A stretch of 64,000 nucleotides of DNA from Limonium bicolor. Its lineage: Eukaryota > Streptophyta > Magnoliopsida > Caryophyllales > Plumbaginaceae. Shown here one piece after another: positions 29,193 to 41,500 of this stretch (position 1 is the stretch's first letter; every line of letters starts with the position of its first letter). The position numbers and the translations under genes are program-made. The DNA is taken from the NCBI GenBank assembly GCA_023374045.1, contig CM041776.1, forward strand, positions 45,328,171 through 45,392,170, written 5' to 3'. The notes beneath the pieces are model-generated. The model did no database searches. It saw only the letters and a program-made list of their open reading frames with translations, and was not told the DNA's origin.

Positions 29193-29229
29193 GAACTTCG
29201 AGGACGAAGTTCTTTTAAGGGGGGTAGAT
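29193..29229 (+). promoter_or_regulatory. Terminal hairpin plus polypurine tract (LARD 1)
   Basis: A perfect 8-bp stem GAACTTCG/CGAAGTTC (loop AGGA) is followed by TTTTAAGGGGGGTAGAT and then the LTR. A CGAGGACGAA hairpin in front of the tract is a known feature of Tekay/Del-type chromoviruses. Copies: 38561-38597 and 60795-60833. Confidence 0.92.
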
Positions 29230-32200
29230 TGAAATACCCCAAACCTTGGTATGTTGTGTAAATGTTAAGCTATGGTATTTAAAGGCTAAAAAGTGCCTTA
29301 GAAACATAAATGAATCATTTAAACCATGGTAAACACAATAAAACACTAAGACACGGTATGAGCAAAAACATGCTCTAAGCCATGAGTGAACTTGGTTAGG
29401 ACCCAAAGAGCCTACCAAGACTTGATAATGTTCAATTATGATTTAATAAGGCTAAATAAGTCCTTAGGAAACTTTGGTAGACAATGAAACCAAACAAAAC
29501 ACAAATAAATACCTTAAGGTCAATAAGAGCAAAAATGTGCTCTAAGCTTGGGATAAATGTGTATAAGACCTAATGGTCATACCTATACTTTATAAATGTT
29601 AATGAACATATTAAATCAATTACCAAAGAAAACCAAGCTTGAAAACAAGTTAAAACACAAAATGTGCTTTAAGGAGTCTTAAAGCACGTTTTTGAAAAAT
29701 TGTCTTGTAAATGAGTTTTGAATGGCTAAATGTCCATCATTACTCTTTAATTAACATGTGTACTATATAGTATCACATTTGGGTGGCTATATCAATGGGA
29801 AATCAAAAATTTCACTTCTATGTGCCTTGTTATTGGTGAATAGTGATTTTTATAACTAGTTTGTAACATATAATGTTATAAGTGATTAAGTTGGTCAACA
29901 AAGACCAAAGCACCCTTCTAACTATTTGGGGCCGGTTTCCTTAGTGACTCACCATACCTACACAAACAAATGAGTTAACTAAATGATAAAGCAAAAGTTA
30001 CTATACACTTTAGTACAAATATCTTCTAAAAGCAAAAGCAAACCTCATTCTCTCATTTGCCTTCTCATTTCACACGGTCCCATTCTCCTTCTCCCTCTCT
30101 TCTTCTTGTTCTCTCTCGGTAATGCTACTACTACCATGGAAGTTCCAACTTTGAACACATGTAAAATCTTGCTCACTTGTTCAAATCAAAAACAAACACC
30201 ACCATTCTCTTAGTTAAGCCAAGCTCTACAATCTTGTCTCTTCAAAACTTCAAAACCTCCATTTCGGTGCCAAGAGAACCTCCATGGGAAGAGCTTGAGC
30301 TCATCTTTTCATGCCTTGACATTCTCCTTTGCTTCAAGGTAAGGAAACTCAAAGAAAAATCAAGTTTCCTTCATGTTTTGTCATGTCCGAAAATCACTCT
30401 TAATGGAGTCATTATATTGCCTTGTTCTAGCTTCATTCCAAGCTTTCATGGACTAGGAGGAGTCCTCTCTTGATATATATTCAAGCTCTCTTTCCATTCC
30501 AAGGTAAAACAATCATGTTAATACCTTAAGATAATATATGTAACTAGGGTTTACAATGAGATAAAGCTTAAAGCTTATATACTCATTTTAATGTTGGTAT
30601 ATTGTTTAGTTGTTGGCAAGGAACCAAATGCCCTACCGGTTCTACAAGGAAACAAGAAAGAAATTTGTGAGGGAAAGAGGTAAACAAGCTATCTTAATGT
30701 GGTTTAATGCCTTAGGAGGAATAAGCTTATAATGCTTGTTAAAGTACCTAAGGAGCCAATGGTGAATGAGCTAGTAAAATGCTCTCAAGGAGTTTATTAA
30801 AGGAATATGTATTGTTGGGTGTATTTGCAGGTCAAAGGCATTATTATGTGGGAAATTCAGTGTTTAAGGTTTATGCAATTTAAGGGCCTAAGAGCCATGC
30901 ATTTAAGGGCCTAAGTGCCAAGCAATTTAAGTTATGCACTATATTGTGATGTAGTGCTTAATGTGTGAAGTTTGTGTATAAAATGTGTTTGATGGATTTT
31001 AGGTGTTCTTGGATGGATTAAGGTAAAAACCTAAGTGTTTGGATGTGGGTATATACTAGAGAAGCTATGGCCAAATTTGGGAAATGTGTAAGAAGTTTTA
31101 AGTGTGGTAAGTGAGTTTTGGTGAACTAGGAAGGATTAAAGGTGAATGAATGTTTACTTGAGAAGAAACATGTATTAAGGTGTTTTAGAGTGATGCAAGG
31201 ATTTAGGTGTTATCTTGGAAGTTCTAGGAATTCAATGTGTGTTTTGAGGATGTATTTAAGTCTTGGAGGAGTTTGTTTAAGGTTAGGTAATGTTGATGTT
31301 CAAGGAACAAGTGATGTTTAGGTATGATGTGAAGAGATTTAGTTAGTAAGAAAAGAAGTTGAGGGATGATGATAAGGTGTAGAGGATACACCTTGGTATT
31401 TTGGTCATTATAGGTGAAATGCCACCTAGAAATCATAAGGAGAAAACATTGTAAGTGTTAGGAATTTTGTGGAGATATAAGTAAAGGTTTAAGGAATTAG
31501 GAAAAATAGTTTTGTGAGTGTTTAAGAATATCTTAAGGGTGTGTTTGAAGTGCCAAATGATGTTAGAACACATTAAGAGGCCTTAGGAGAAGTTTGGTGA
31601 AGATTTGACAAAGTTTGGGTAAGTTTAGGAGGCGACCGACCCAGGGGCCGACCCAGTTTGTGGGTCGGTCGAGCCTCTGTTATATGTTAGGAAATGTTCG
31701 GTAATGGTCCGACCCAAAAGGGTGGGTCGGACATGGGTCGGTCGGTCAGGTTTCAAAGGAAGGAAAATGTTCGCACATGGACCGACCCAGAATGGTGGGT
31801 CGGACGTGGGTCGGACGGGCATGTTTGTAAGGAAGTAAAAGGGGTCTGTAATGGACCGACCCAGCTGTGGGTCGGTCGGTGGGTCGGTCGGACCAAAAAC
31901 ATGGTTTAAGGTTATGAAATCATATGTGGTGATGGGGATTGGTAGGTAATGATGTTATAAGGATGTTAAGGACATGCTAGGTGAGTTTTAATGACAATAA
32001 AGTGGGCTAAAAGTTGTATTAAAATGTGAGAGTAAAACAAGTTAAAAATGTTAAGTTGTAACTAAGTTAACGGGGAAAAATTAAGCGTTGACATTAAATA
32101 ATCAAGCAAACCCCGAGGTTAATGAAAACACATGTGATGTTAACAGTTGTTCGAGAATTTGCTCGAGGAACATAAGTGGACGTGGTAAAGTGGACTCCGG

Positions 32201-33859
32201 TGACAGGTATGGTTTTCTTGCAACCTGTGTCCTACCGGATTACACCGGCTTGTATGCCAATGTGTTTTTCTGTATGTTTGCCACGTTATGAGATAAATCA
32301 TGAAACGAGTTTATAGTCGTTATTGTTATTAATGTTTACGTGCCGATACCGGTAACCTCGAATGCGCTTGAAGGGCTAGTTAACCTCTATTAGGTAAACG
32401 TAGGAGAACGGTATCCGGTAACAACGTTTCCGACTTAAGGAACGTTCTAACCACGGCTATGCGTGAGTTGGTTATGTGATGTTTGTGCGTGATGTTTGTA
32501 TGTGAATGTATGACTCTCTCCTCCCTTGTGTGCTTAACTCGGTTATGATACCGTATGGTGTGTGGTTGTGGTAGGCTCCGTAATGGATCTCTAACTACTT
32601 ATTTATAAGAGTCTATGGGCTAATGGGGGGTGAGGAGTCCGGATTGTTTCCGGCCACGCGTGTGATGGTGGGGGTCGTTATCATATCCAGTTCGGCTCCC
32701 TTGGTGTATGTTTAGGTGGTATTCCAATTTGGTTTCAACCTTCCCTTAGCTTATCCAAAGCTAGTTTACTGACTCACGTCGGGCCATAGGGGCATACTGT
32801 GTTGTTTGGTGTGCTTGGGATCACTATATCCGACACACCTTGGGTTTAAGTCAACCGTTCAAATAACAGGATGGTGATGAGGTAATTAACGAGCTTGGTA
32901 TGAGTTTGGCAACAATCTCTGTGCTCATGGTATGGACTAACTATGGTGGAAGGATCTTAATGTTAACCGTTCTCGAGGTGATATGTATTGTTGTTGTGAT
33001 ATGCAAATACCTTGCTATGCTTTGGCTTATATATATATATTGGATGTTTTTAAATGAATGCAATGCGGTCATGTGTCCGTCGAGACAAGAAAGGGTTGTT
33101 ATGTTTGTTATGTAGGATGAGTTATGTTGTAGGATATGGAATGTGTGGATCATGGAAATGAATCCCAGTTGGTGACAAGAGGCGTTTAAGGATAACCCGG
33201 TTAATGGGTACACGTCGTTCGTTAAGGAAGTAGCTCCATTCTTGAGGAGAGCCACTCTAGGGTTTAGGGAATCATTGGATGGTTGGTTAAGTGTGGATGT
33301 GTTGGTTATTGGTGGAGCCCATTGAGGCGAAATATTATGTGATATATTAATGGTTTGTATGCATGAATTAAATATAATCAACTGCATGCTAAGACGACAA
33401 TTAGTCGTGCGTGGCCCGGTAGCATGCGGGCTGCGGGATTACCATACCAGCAAAGGTGCTGAGCCCCTTGGGGCCACCCCTTTCTCTTCTTTTTCCTATT
33501 TCAGGTACGAAGTGCTGGAAGCCGTTCGAGAGTAGGACGGGTAGTCATTGTACATGGGTAAACTTTTAAGTGTATGTATACAGTAGGTGTAGTAAGACCG
33601 AAGTTGTTGTCGGCAACAGTTTATAAATACTCGGTACAGGGGGAGTGTATGTATATAATAAATGTTGAAGATGGATTGAGTATTGTATTGTGTAGTTGCT
33701 CGGGAATCTAGTCCATCAGACCGATACAAATGTACATATATTAGCCTTGTTAGCCACGTGGGTGGTTAACGGCGTGTAACACCATTGGAATAAGTAATGT
33801 GATGAGTTGAGTTTCCGCTGCAGATTGTTATTATGTGTTTTGTTGGATGGGGTGTTACA
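29230..33859 (+). repeat. LARD LTR 2, shared by both units
   Basis: 4630 bp. It serves as 3' LTR of unit 1 and 5' LTR of unit 2. Nearly all differences from LTR 1 after the first 110 bp are 1-4-base insertions or deletions rather than substitutions. Palindrome cassette at 31633-31894, conserved block about 33312-33550, hairpin at 29664-29687. Confidence 0.92.
31633..31894. repeat. GGGTCGG palindrome cassette, LTR 2
   Basis: Same four CCGACCC/GGGTCGG units as in LTR 1, with a few single-base length differences in spacers and none in the arms. Confidence 0.85.
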
Positions 33860-33864
33860 AAAAG

Positions 33865-33892
33865 TGGTATCAGAGCGAAGTATCGCTCTGAT
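33865..33892 (+). promoter_or_regulatory. Primer binding site in hairpin (LARD 2)
   Basis: TGGTATCAGAGC at 33865-33876; hairpin arms at 33869-33878 and 33883-33892 are identical to unit 1. Confidence 0.9.
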
Positions 33893-36800
33893 GACTGAAT
33901 TACCGAGCTTAGGAAGTACCGAGTTAGGATTTAGTACTTTGGGTTAAGGGTTGAGTGATAGCGTGAGAGATACGCTAGTAGGAACTACCAGTGGCTACTG
34001 GAAACCTACAATATCCATCCCACCCTCCACAATCCCTGTTTTAACTTGGGAAGAACGCCAGAGAGATGGAAGTCCACTCTTACTCGGGAATACCCGATCT
34101 GGCTGTTATTAAATACCTTTAGGGTACGGGAACCTGTCATACGGTTGATCCCGAAAACTGGGAATCCCGGAGACGGTCCCCATTAAACAGTGTTAACCAC
34201 ATTTCATAGCGAAGAATGAAGATCTTGTGTAAAGAGAGAATTTCCAGCAACCTGGGTCGACATGCTAAGCAGTCGAGATAACCAGCTTGCAACGCACCTA
34301 CCGTGCAACAGGCAAGAAATGGATTAAAGAAACCCGAGACAAGAGTCTACGGAACCACAGTTGATAAATAATACACCAACGGTATACCAACCGACAAGGA
34401 ACTACAATGTAGTGCCCAAACAAGAGACAAGTCTCAGTAACCACGACAAGTGCGTGGAACGGGCTATAAGGAGGATACAAACTAAGACAGAGGGTCTCCC
34501 AGAATGGGAAACACCTAGTTAATGATTATTGTGAATACAGTGAGGATTCACCTAGACAAGTTATTATCAAGACAGTAAGATCAGTGAGGGCCAACAAGGC
34601 CAATGATGACAGTACGGGTAAAGACAATACCACACCGGTATGTGTTAAACTGATAGCCAGCTAGCATGGCGCACTTGCCATAGCAAGTGCTGCTATGACA
34701 GGGCTATTCGGGAAATTTATAACTACTACAAATACTTGGAAAAGTACCATGGAGTTAAAGGTGATCGTCATAACAGTGGAAGGGCCCGTTAGCCTAACCT
34801 CGGTAATTGGAAGTACACCAGTCAGCCAGAAGCTAGACTTGACTAAGGTAAGAAGATGTTGTAAAACCATGGAAAATTTTCTTTCAAACCTAATCTTTCA
34901 CAAACCCTTTTCTTTTCAAACCGGATTTTCTTTCAGACCAACACTTCTTTCCAACCTTCTTTAAACCAAACCAGTGAAACCGAGAGCAACTGACAAGGAT
35001 GCAACAGTGGATAAACTTTCCCTCGATTAAGTTCGGGAAGTAAGGAATGAATATTGTCACGGGACAATATAAGGGAGTTGACAACAGAATACTTCACCTA
35101 GGCGTGTGACGGACACTACAAGTGTACCAACTGTGTTGTGGGACGACCGCACTCCGATAGGAGCATGTGGACCCGACAGACCTACTTATAGGTTAGTTGG
35201 GTAAGTAGTAATGTATCAGTATGATACCCCATATATGTATACAGTAGAGTCCAGAACACGGGAAGTAGTCGACTCCGTCTACGGTAAGCAGTATAAATTA
35301 AACAGGAGCTAGAAAATACAAGGAATGCTTGAAGTAAGGAACTCAGTTAAGTTAACGAGAAAAGGAATTAGTAAATTCCTTTCAAGGAAATGTTTAAGAG
35401 TCAGGAGGTGCGAAGTGCACTAACTGAAGTAAAGACAGCTTGTATGACTTAAGGGTCCCAGAGATAAACATGATAGCTGAAAAGCGGGCAAGGCAGATGC
35501 CTAATGTGGACACATTAATGTGCAACGAACGGGATGAAACTCCCAGAATCAGTACCTACACTATCTGGAAATGTTGATCTTTACAGAAGAAGATAATAAC
35601 AGAATGTACCAAAAAGTGTGAAACATATGTAAGGCATAACGTAACGACACCAGGAGAAATCCTCGAAGGGTGTGCGCATCAACAATTGTTGAACGAAATA
35701 CATGACAGAAACACAAGGGTTGAAATTAACACCCAGTTTAGACATAAGTGGTCAGGAGACGGACTGACAAACCTAAGGGGCATCCCATGAAAGGAAACGG
35801 AATACAACGACCTTGTCATGGAGCCCACTACACCATCTAAACATGTAATAGGATACAGAGGAGTACATGTGTGGGACAGCCTACAATGAGCCCAGCTCAA
35901 GGCAAATAAGGCTTATAAGCCATAGACAAGATATGTCATATAGATTCGATTGATGGTAGAAGTTTATGTGGTACAAGGAAATAGAGCGGAGAACGAACCA
36001 CTGCATTAAAAGTGGGGATACCTCTCGATATTGTGAGACCGCAGGAGCGGTAGTTATGTGAATCAAGTTCAAGAGATGTGTGGAGGATGGACCACGTTGT
36101 TATTACCCCAGGGTGATTTAGATAAAATAACACGAAAGGAAGTGCTCGTACCAGTTGTGTACGCAGGAAGTGTAATAAGTCTGATAGCACCACCATAGGT
36201 GTGTGAAGCTAAATGTGTAGCGAACAACGCTCAAGGGAAAGATAGTAACATATTCAAAACCAGCCAAATAAGTGGCCAGATAAACCCAGCATAATAGCAG
36301 AAGCTAATATAATAGCAGATGCAGTATAAGTTGATGTTATATAATGAGAAAGGACACGGCGCAATAAGCGACCGTTGTATGAGGATGGTTAGATGATAAA
36401 ATGGTGAGTAAGCAGAGTTGTGAGTTAAACCAGTGGAGGTACAACATTAAGCAATAGCAAACGAACCGAGCAGTAAGCCGGTGGCAGGTGTTAAATGATA
36501 AGGATTTCAGTGAAAATTCCTATCGCAATCGCATAAGGGATTTACTGTCAAGAGTTTACGCCTCTGCACTCTGTATGACTGAGTGTTTTGGTATTGCACT
36601 TGCGCAGTAATGATCGAGTGGGATAGCTAGGAATTGGAAACATGGTAATGGGGGGAATAATGTTATAATGGCGGTTGCATAGGAAATGCAAGGCCGCACC
36701 AATGAAAGAATACATGTACAAAACCAAAGGTGGAGACATGATTAACAGTAAATAACTACTGTAACACTAAATACCAAAGGTCGGTATGAGATATACCCCA

Positions 36801-37352
36801 GGTGTGGGAAATAACTGAGAGAGCACTACACATTAGGTAGTAGCTCAATCTCAACCGACAGTAAGTCGGTAAAAGTAAGTCAATCATTGTGAATTACATA
36901 GTAGTTTACGCGGTAAGCTATAGGAGAAGTGGATGGAAAATCGTGAAACTCACCGAATTCGCTCAGGGTAAAAGATACCATGCGTCGGTTGAGAAACCAT
37001 TGTTACCTCGATAATGGTAATACATTGGAGATGTACAATACATTAACAGTAACGAATGGGGCAAACCAGCTCTATAATTATCAGGGTTGCGCAACAGAGG
37101 CCAGTGAGCCCATGCGTCAGGTACCGGATATATATGGTGAATATGAATAAATGACTAGTATCAATACCTAAAAGCCTCACAGGCCAGGACCGAAACCGGT
37201 TATGAGTTAGAACTCCAATGCGAATTCTTGGTTTAGGGACTAAACTGCCAATATGGTTAAGATCCTCTAATCAGAATCCATTGTGTAATAGACCGCGTGG
37301 AAGTCAAAACACTTCACGACGGCAGAACATTTTAAGCCAAGGTTTAGTGATT

Positions 37353-37385
37353 GATTACGTGGGCGTAATCCCTTTTAAGGGGGGT
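37353..37385 (+). promoter_or_regulatory. Internal hairpin plus polypurine tract (LARD 2)
   Basis: GATTACG/CGTAATC stem then TTTTAAGGGGGGTAGA, identical to unit 1. Confidence 0.85.
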
Positions 37386-38560
37386 AGAGCGCAAAACCAC
37401 TTAGTGTGTTTTACCGTACAAGTGTACGTGAACGGGTTGTGCATAGCACAAAATGATTTATTATGATGGTTGGCGCGTGTGTTATATAAACATACGCATT
37501 TATTTGTGGTCAAATTGTGGTAATTGCGCACAGAAGATGCGAATACCATTGTGGGAAGTGTGTTTATCTTGTTAACAGTGGTGTGTGAGAGTACAAGTGG
37601 AAGGGAGTAAAGAAACTCCGGGGAACTAAAACCCCGACGGTGCATAAATGTAAACCATGTATTGATTTTGATAAAAAAAATATATGTATATATATACAAT
37701 GTTGTGATGAATGAAGGGTATGAGACCGACATAGAACCTAGTGAGAATTAAATTCCCTAGGTAACTTGAATTAAGTTGGATTTGGGTGATGATTGATAGA
37801 CGGAGTTCTATCCCTTGGAGATGTCATGATTATGACTAGAAGGATTCAAAGATAGAAAATGGGAATGCTTGAATTAATTGTTGGTTGAAAAAGAAGTGGG
37901 AGGTGAAACTTGATTATCATGAGATCAAGGTAAGCCGAACACAAATTGGGGTGGAAAGATAGTTCAACGCTGATGCTGATCACATCAGGGTTGGATGACT
38001 CTTGAAGCTCCCTGTAAGTGGTCACAAACAACCATGTTAAGAAAATACAAGGAGCATAAATCGAACTTGGAGTTGTGTGGTGTTTTCAAAAGGATTTTCA
38101 ATTGGAATTTTCAAACAATCGATTAATATTTTGAATAAAAGATCTTCTTATACTTAACCTCACAAGGAAATTTTAAATTTAAGTGATTGTTTTAAATTTC
38201 CCAAAGGCACGGGGACGGAAGGCGTCCATCGCGACCGGGTTCTGCGGGATCATAGTGAATATCAAGGATATTTTGATTGCTATACATGCTCTGACATGTT
38301 GTGTGGTATGTGTAATGAATGTTGTTTTGACTGGGATTTCCTAAAGTGTATACTATCAAGGCCTATGAGTCTAAATGTGTGGTATTACATAGACCTATGT
38401 GTCTAAAGACTGTTATGTTATGGGGACCTATGTGTCCAAATGATGTGGATATGTTGCCCGGACCATTAAGTCCGAGGTTGGATGTAAAAGGATGGTTGGT
38501 AATGGAAGTTTATGGCTATAAGTAATTCCCGTATTCTAATCCAATGATGCGAGGAAATGT

Positions 38561-38597
38561 GAACTTCGAGGACGAAGTTCTTTTAAGGGGGGTAGAT
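38561..38597 (+). promoter_or_regulatory. Terminal hairpin plus polypurine tract (LARD 2)
   Basis: GAACTTCG/CGAAGTTC stem, then the G6 tract and TAGAT, directly before LTR 3. Confidence 0.92.
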
Positions 38598-41500
38598 TGA
38601 AATACCCCAAACTTTGGTATGTTGTGTAAATGTTAAGCTATGGTATTTAAAGGCTAAAAAGTGCCTTAGAAACATGAATGAACCATTTAAACCATAGTCA
38701 AGTGCAATAAAGCACTAAGACACAGTTTGAGCAAAAACATGCTCTAAGCTATGAGTGAACTTGGTTAGGACCCAAAGAGCCTACCAAGACTTAATAATAT
38801 TCAATTATGATTTTATAAGGCTAATTAAGCCCTTAGGAAACTTTGGTAGACAATGAAACCAAACAAACACAAGGTAATACCTTAAGGTCAATATGAGCAA
38901 AAATGTGCTCTAAGCTTGGGATAAATGTGTATAAGACCTAATGGTCATACCTATACTTAATAAATATGTTAATGAACATATTAAATCAATTACCAAAGAA
39001 AACCAAGCTTGAAAACAAGTTAAAACACAAAATGTGCTTTAAGAAGTCTTAAAGCACGTTTTTGAAAAATTGTCTTGTAAATGAGTTTTGAATGGCTAAA
39101 TGTCCATCATTACTCTTTAATTAACATGTGTACTATATAGTATCACATTTGGGTGGCTATATCAATGGGAAATCAAAAATTTCACTTCTATGTGCCTTGT
39201 TATTGGTGAATAGTGATTTTTATAACTAGTTTGTAACATATAATGTTATAAGTGATTAAGTTGGTCAACAAAGACCAAAACACCCTTCTAACTATATTGG
39301 GGCCGGTTTTCCTTAGTGACTCACCACACCTACACAAACAAATGAGTTAACTAAATGATAAAGCAAAAGTTACTATACACTTTAGTACAAATATCTTCTA
39401 AAAGCAAAAGCAAACCTCATTCTCTCATTTGCCTCCTCATTCACACGATCTCATTCTCCTCCTCCCTCTCTTCTTCTTGTTCTCTCTCGGTAATATAGCA
39501 CCATCACCATGGAAGTTCATCTTTGACCACATGTAAAACATAGCTCACTCAACCAAATCAAAAACAAACACCACCATTCTCTTAGTTAAGCCAAGCTCTA
39601 CAATCTTGTCTCTTCAAAACTTCAAAACCTCCATTTCGGTGCCAAGAGGAATCACCATGGGAGGAGCTAGAGCTCACCTTTTCACATATTCTTGTTCTCC
39701 TTTGCTTCAAGGTAAGGAAACTCAAAGAAAAATGACATTTCCTTCATGTTTTGTCATGTCCGAAAATCACTCTTAATGGAGTCATTATATTGCCTTGTTC
39801 TAGCTTCATTCCAAGCTTTCATGGACTAGGAGGAGTCCTCTCTTGATACTCATTCAAGCTCTCTTTCCATTCCAAGGTAAAACAATCATGTTAATACCTT
39901 AAGATAATATATGTAACTAGGGTTTACAATGAGATAAAGCTTAAAGCTTATATACTCATTTCAATGTTGGTATATTGTTTAGTTGTTGGCAAGGAAACAA
40001 ATGCCCTACCGGTTTTGTAAGGAAACAAGAAAGAAGTTTGTGAGGAAAAGAGGTAAACAAGCTATCCTAATATGGTTTAATGCCTTAGGAGAAATAAGCT
40101 TATAATGCTTGTAAAACTACCTAAAGAGCAAATGGTAAATGAGCTAGTAAAATGCTCTCAAGGAGGTTATTAAAGGAATATGTATTGTTGGGTGTATTTG
40201 CAGGTCAAAGGCATTATTATGTGGGAAATTCAGTGTTTAAGGTTTATGCAATTTAAGGGCCTAAGAGCCATGCATTTAAGGGCCTAAGTGCCAAGCAATT
40301 TGAGTTATGCACTATATTGTGATGTGGTGCTTAATGTGTGAAGTTTGTGTATATAATGTGTTTGATGGATTTCAGGTGTTATTGAATGAATTAAGGTGAA
40401 AACCTAAGTGTTTGGATGTGGGTATATACTAGAGAAGCTATGGCCAAATTTGGGAGATGTGTAAGAAGTTTTAAGTATTGTAAGTGAGTTTTGGTGAACT
40501 AGGAAGGATTAAAGGTGAATGAATGTTTACTTGAGAAGAAAACATGTATTAAGGTGATTTAGAATGATGCAAGGATTTAGGCATTATCTTGGAAGTTTTA
40601 GAAATCTATGGGTGTTCTTAAGATGTATTTAAGTCTTGGAGGAGTTGGTTTAAGGTTTAGGTAATGTTGGTGTTCAAAGAATAAATGATGTTTAGGTAAG
40701 GTTTTGAGTAAGGAGTTTTAAGAAGTTGTGAAAAGGAGATTTAGTTAGTAAGAAAAGAAGTTGAGGGATGATGATAAGGTGTAGAGGATACACCTTGGTA
40801 TCTTGGTCATTATAGGTGAAATGCCACCTAGAAATCATAAGGAGAAAACATTGTATGTGTTAGGAATTTTGTGGAGATATAAGTAAAGGTTTAAGGAATT
40901 AGGAAAAATAGTTTTGTGAGTATTAAGAATATCTTAAGGGTGTGTTTGAAGTGCCAAATGATGTTAGAACACATTAAGAGGCCTTAGGAGAAGTTTGGTG
41001 AAGGTTTGACAAAGTTTGGGTAGGTTTAGGAGGCGACCGACCCAGGGGCCGACCCAGTTTGTGGGTCGGTCGAGCCTCTGTAAAATGTTGGGAAAATGTT
41101 CGGTGATGGTCCGACCCAAAAGGGTGGGTCGGACATGGGTCGGTCGGTCAAGTTTCAAGGGAAGGAAAATGTTCGCACATGGACCGACCCAGAATGGTGG
41201 GTCGGACGTGGGTCGGACGGGCATGTTTATAAGGAAGTAAAAGGGTTCTGTAATGGACCGACCCAGTTGTGGGTCGGACGGTGGGTCGGTCGGACCAAAA
41301 ACATGGTTTAAGGATATGAAATGATATGAGATGATGGGGATTGATAGGTAATGATGCCATAAGGTTGTTAAGGACATGTTAGGTGAGTTTAAATGGCAAA
41401 TAGGTGGGTGAAAAGTTGTATTAAGATGCGAGAGTAAAACGTGTTAAAAATGTAAAGCTATTTAACCAAGTTAACGGGGAAAGTAATAAGCATTGGACAT

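Larger units (their letters stand above)
24491..29229 (+). mobile_element. LARD internal domain 1, non-coding
   Basis: 4739 bp between LTR 1 and LTR 2. No gag or pol motif is visible; the longest frame (24638-25153, minus, 171 aa) is shortened to 60 codons in domain 2 and absent in domain 3, so it is not conserved. Instead the domain is a series of perfect short stems (24500-24523, 24590-24608, 24620-24633, 25078-25094, 25314-25333, 25694-25713, 26008-26029, 27987-28004, 29193-29212). A 23-bp segment present in domain 2 (about 37068-37091) is missing at about 27727. Confidence 0.9.
33860..38597 (+). mobile_element. LARD internal domain 2, non-coding
   Basis: 4738 bp, co-linear with domain 1 and nearly identical, with many 1-2-base indels plus one block (35940-36200) of clustered substitutions. 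It retains a 23-bp segment (about 37068-37091) that domain 1 lacks and domain 3 has, so domain 1 lost it. Primer-site hairpin 33865-33892, internal tract 37353-37385, terminal tract 38561-38597. No conserved coding frame. Confidence 0.9.

Noticed and set aside
32941..33387. 148-aa minus-strand frame in LTR 2
   Set aside because: Shorter (92 aa) in LTR 1, absent in LTR 3; depends on single-base indels.
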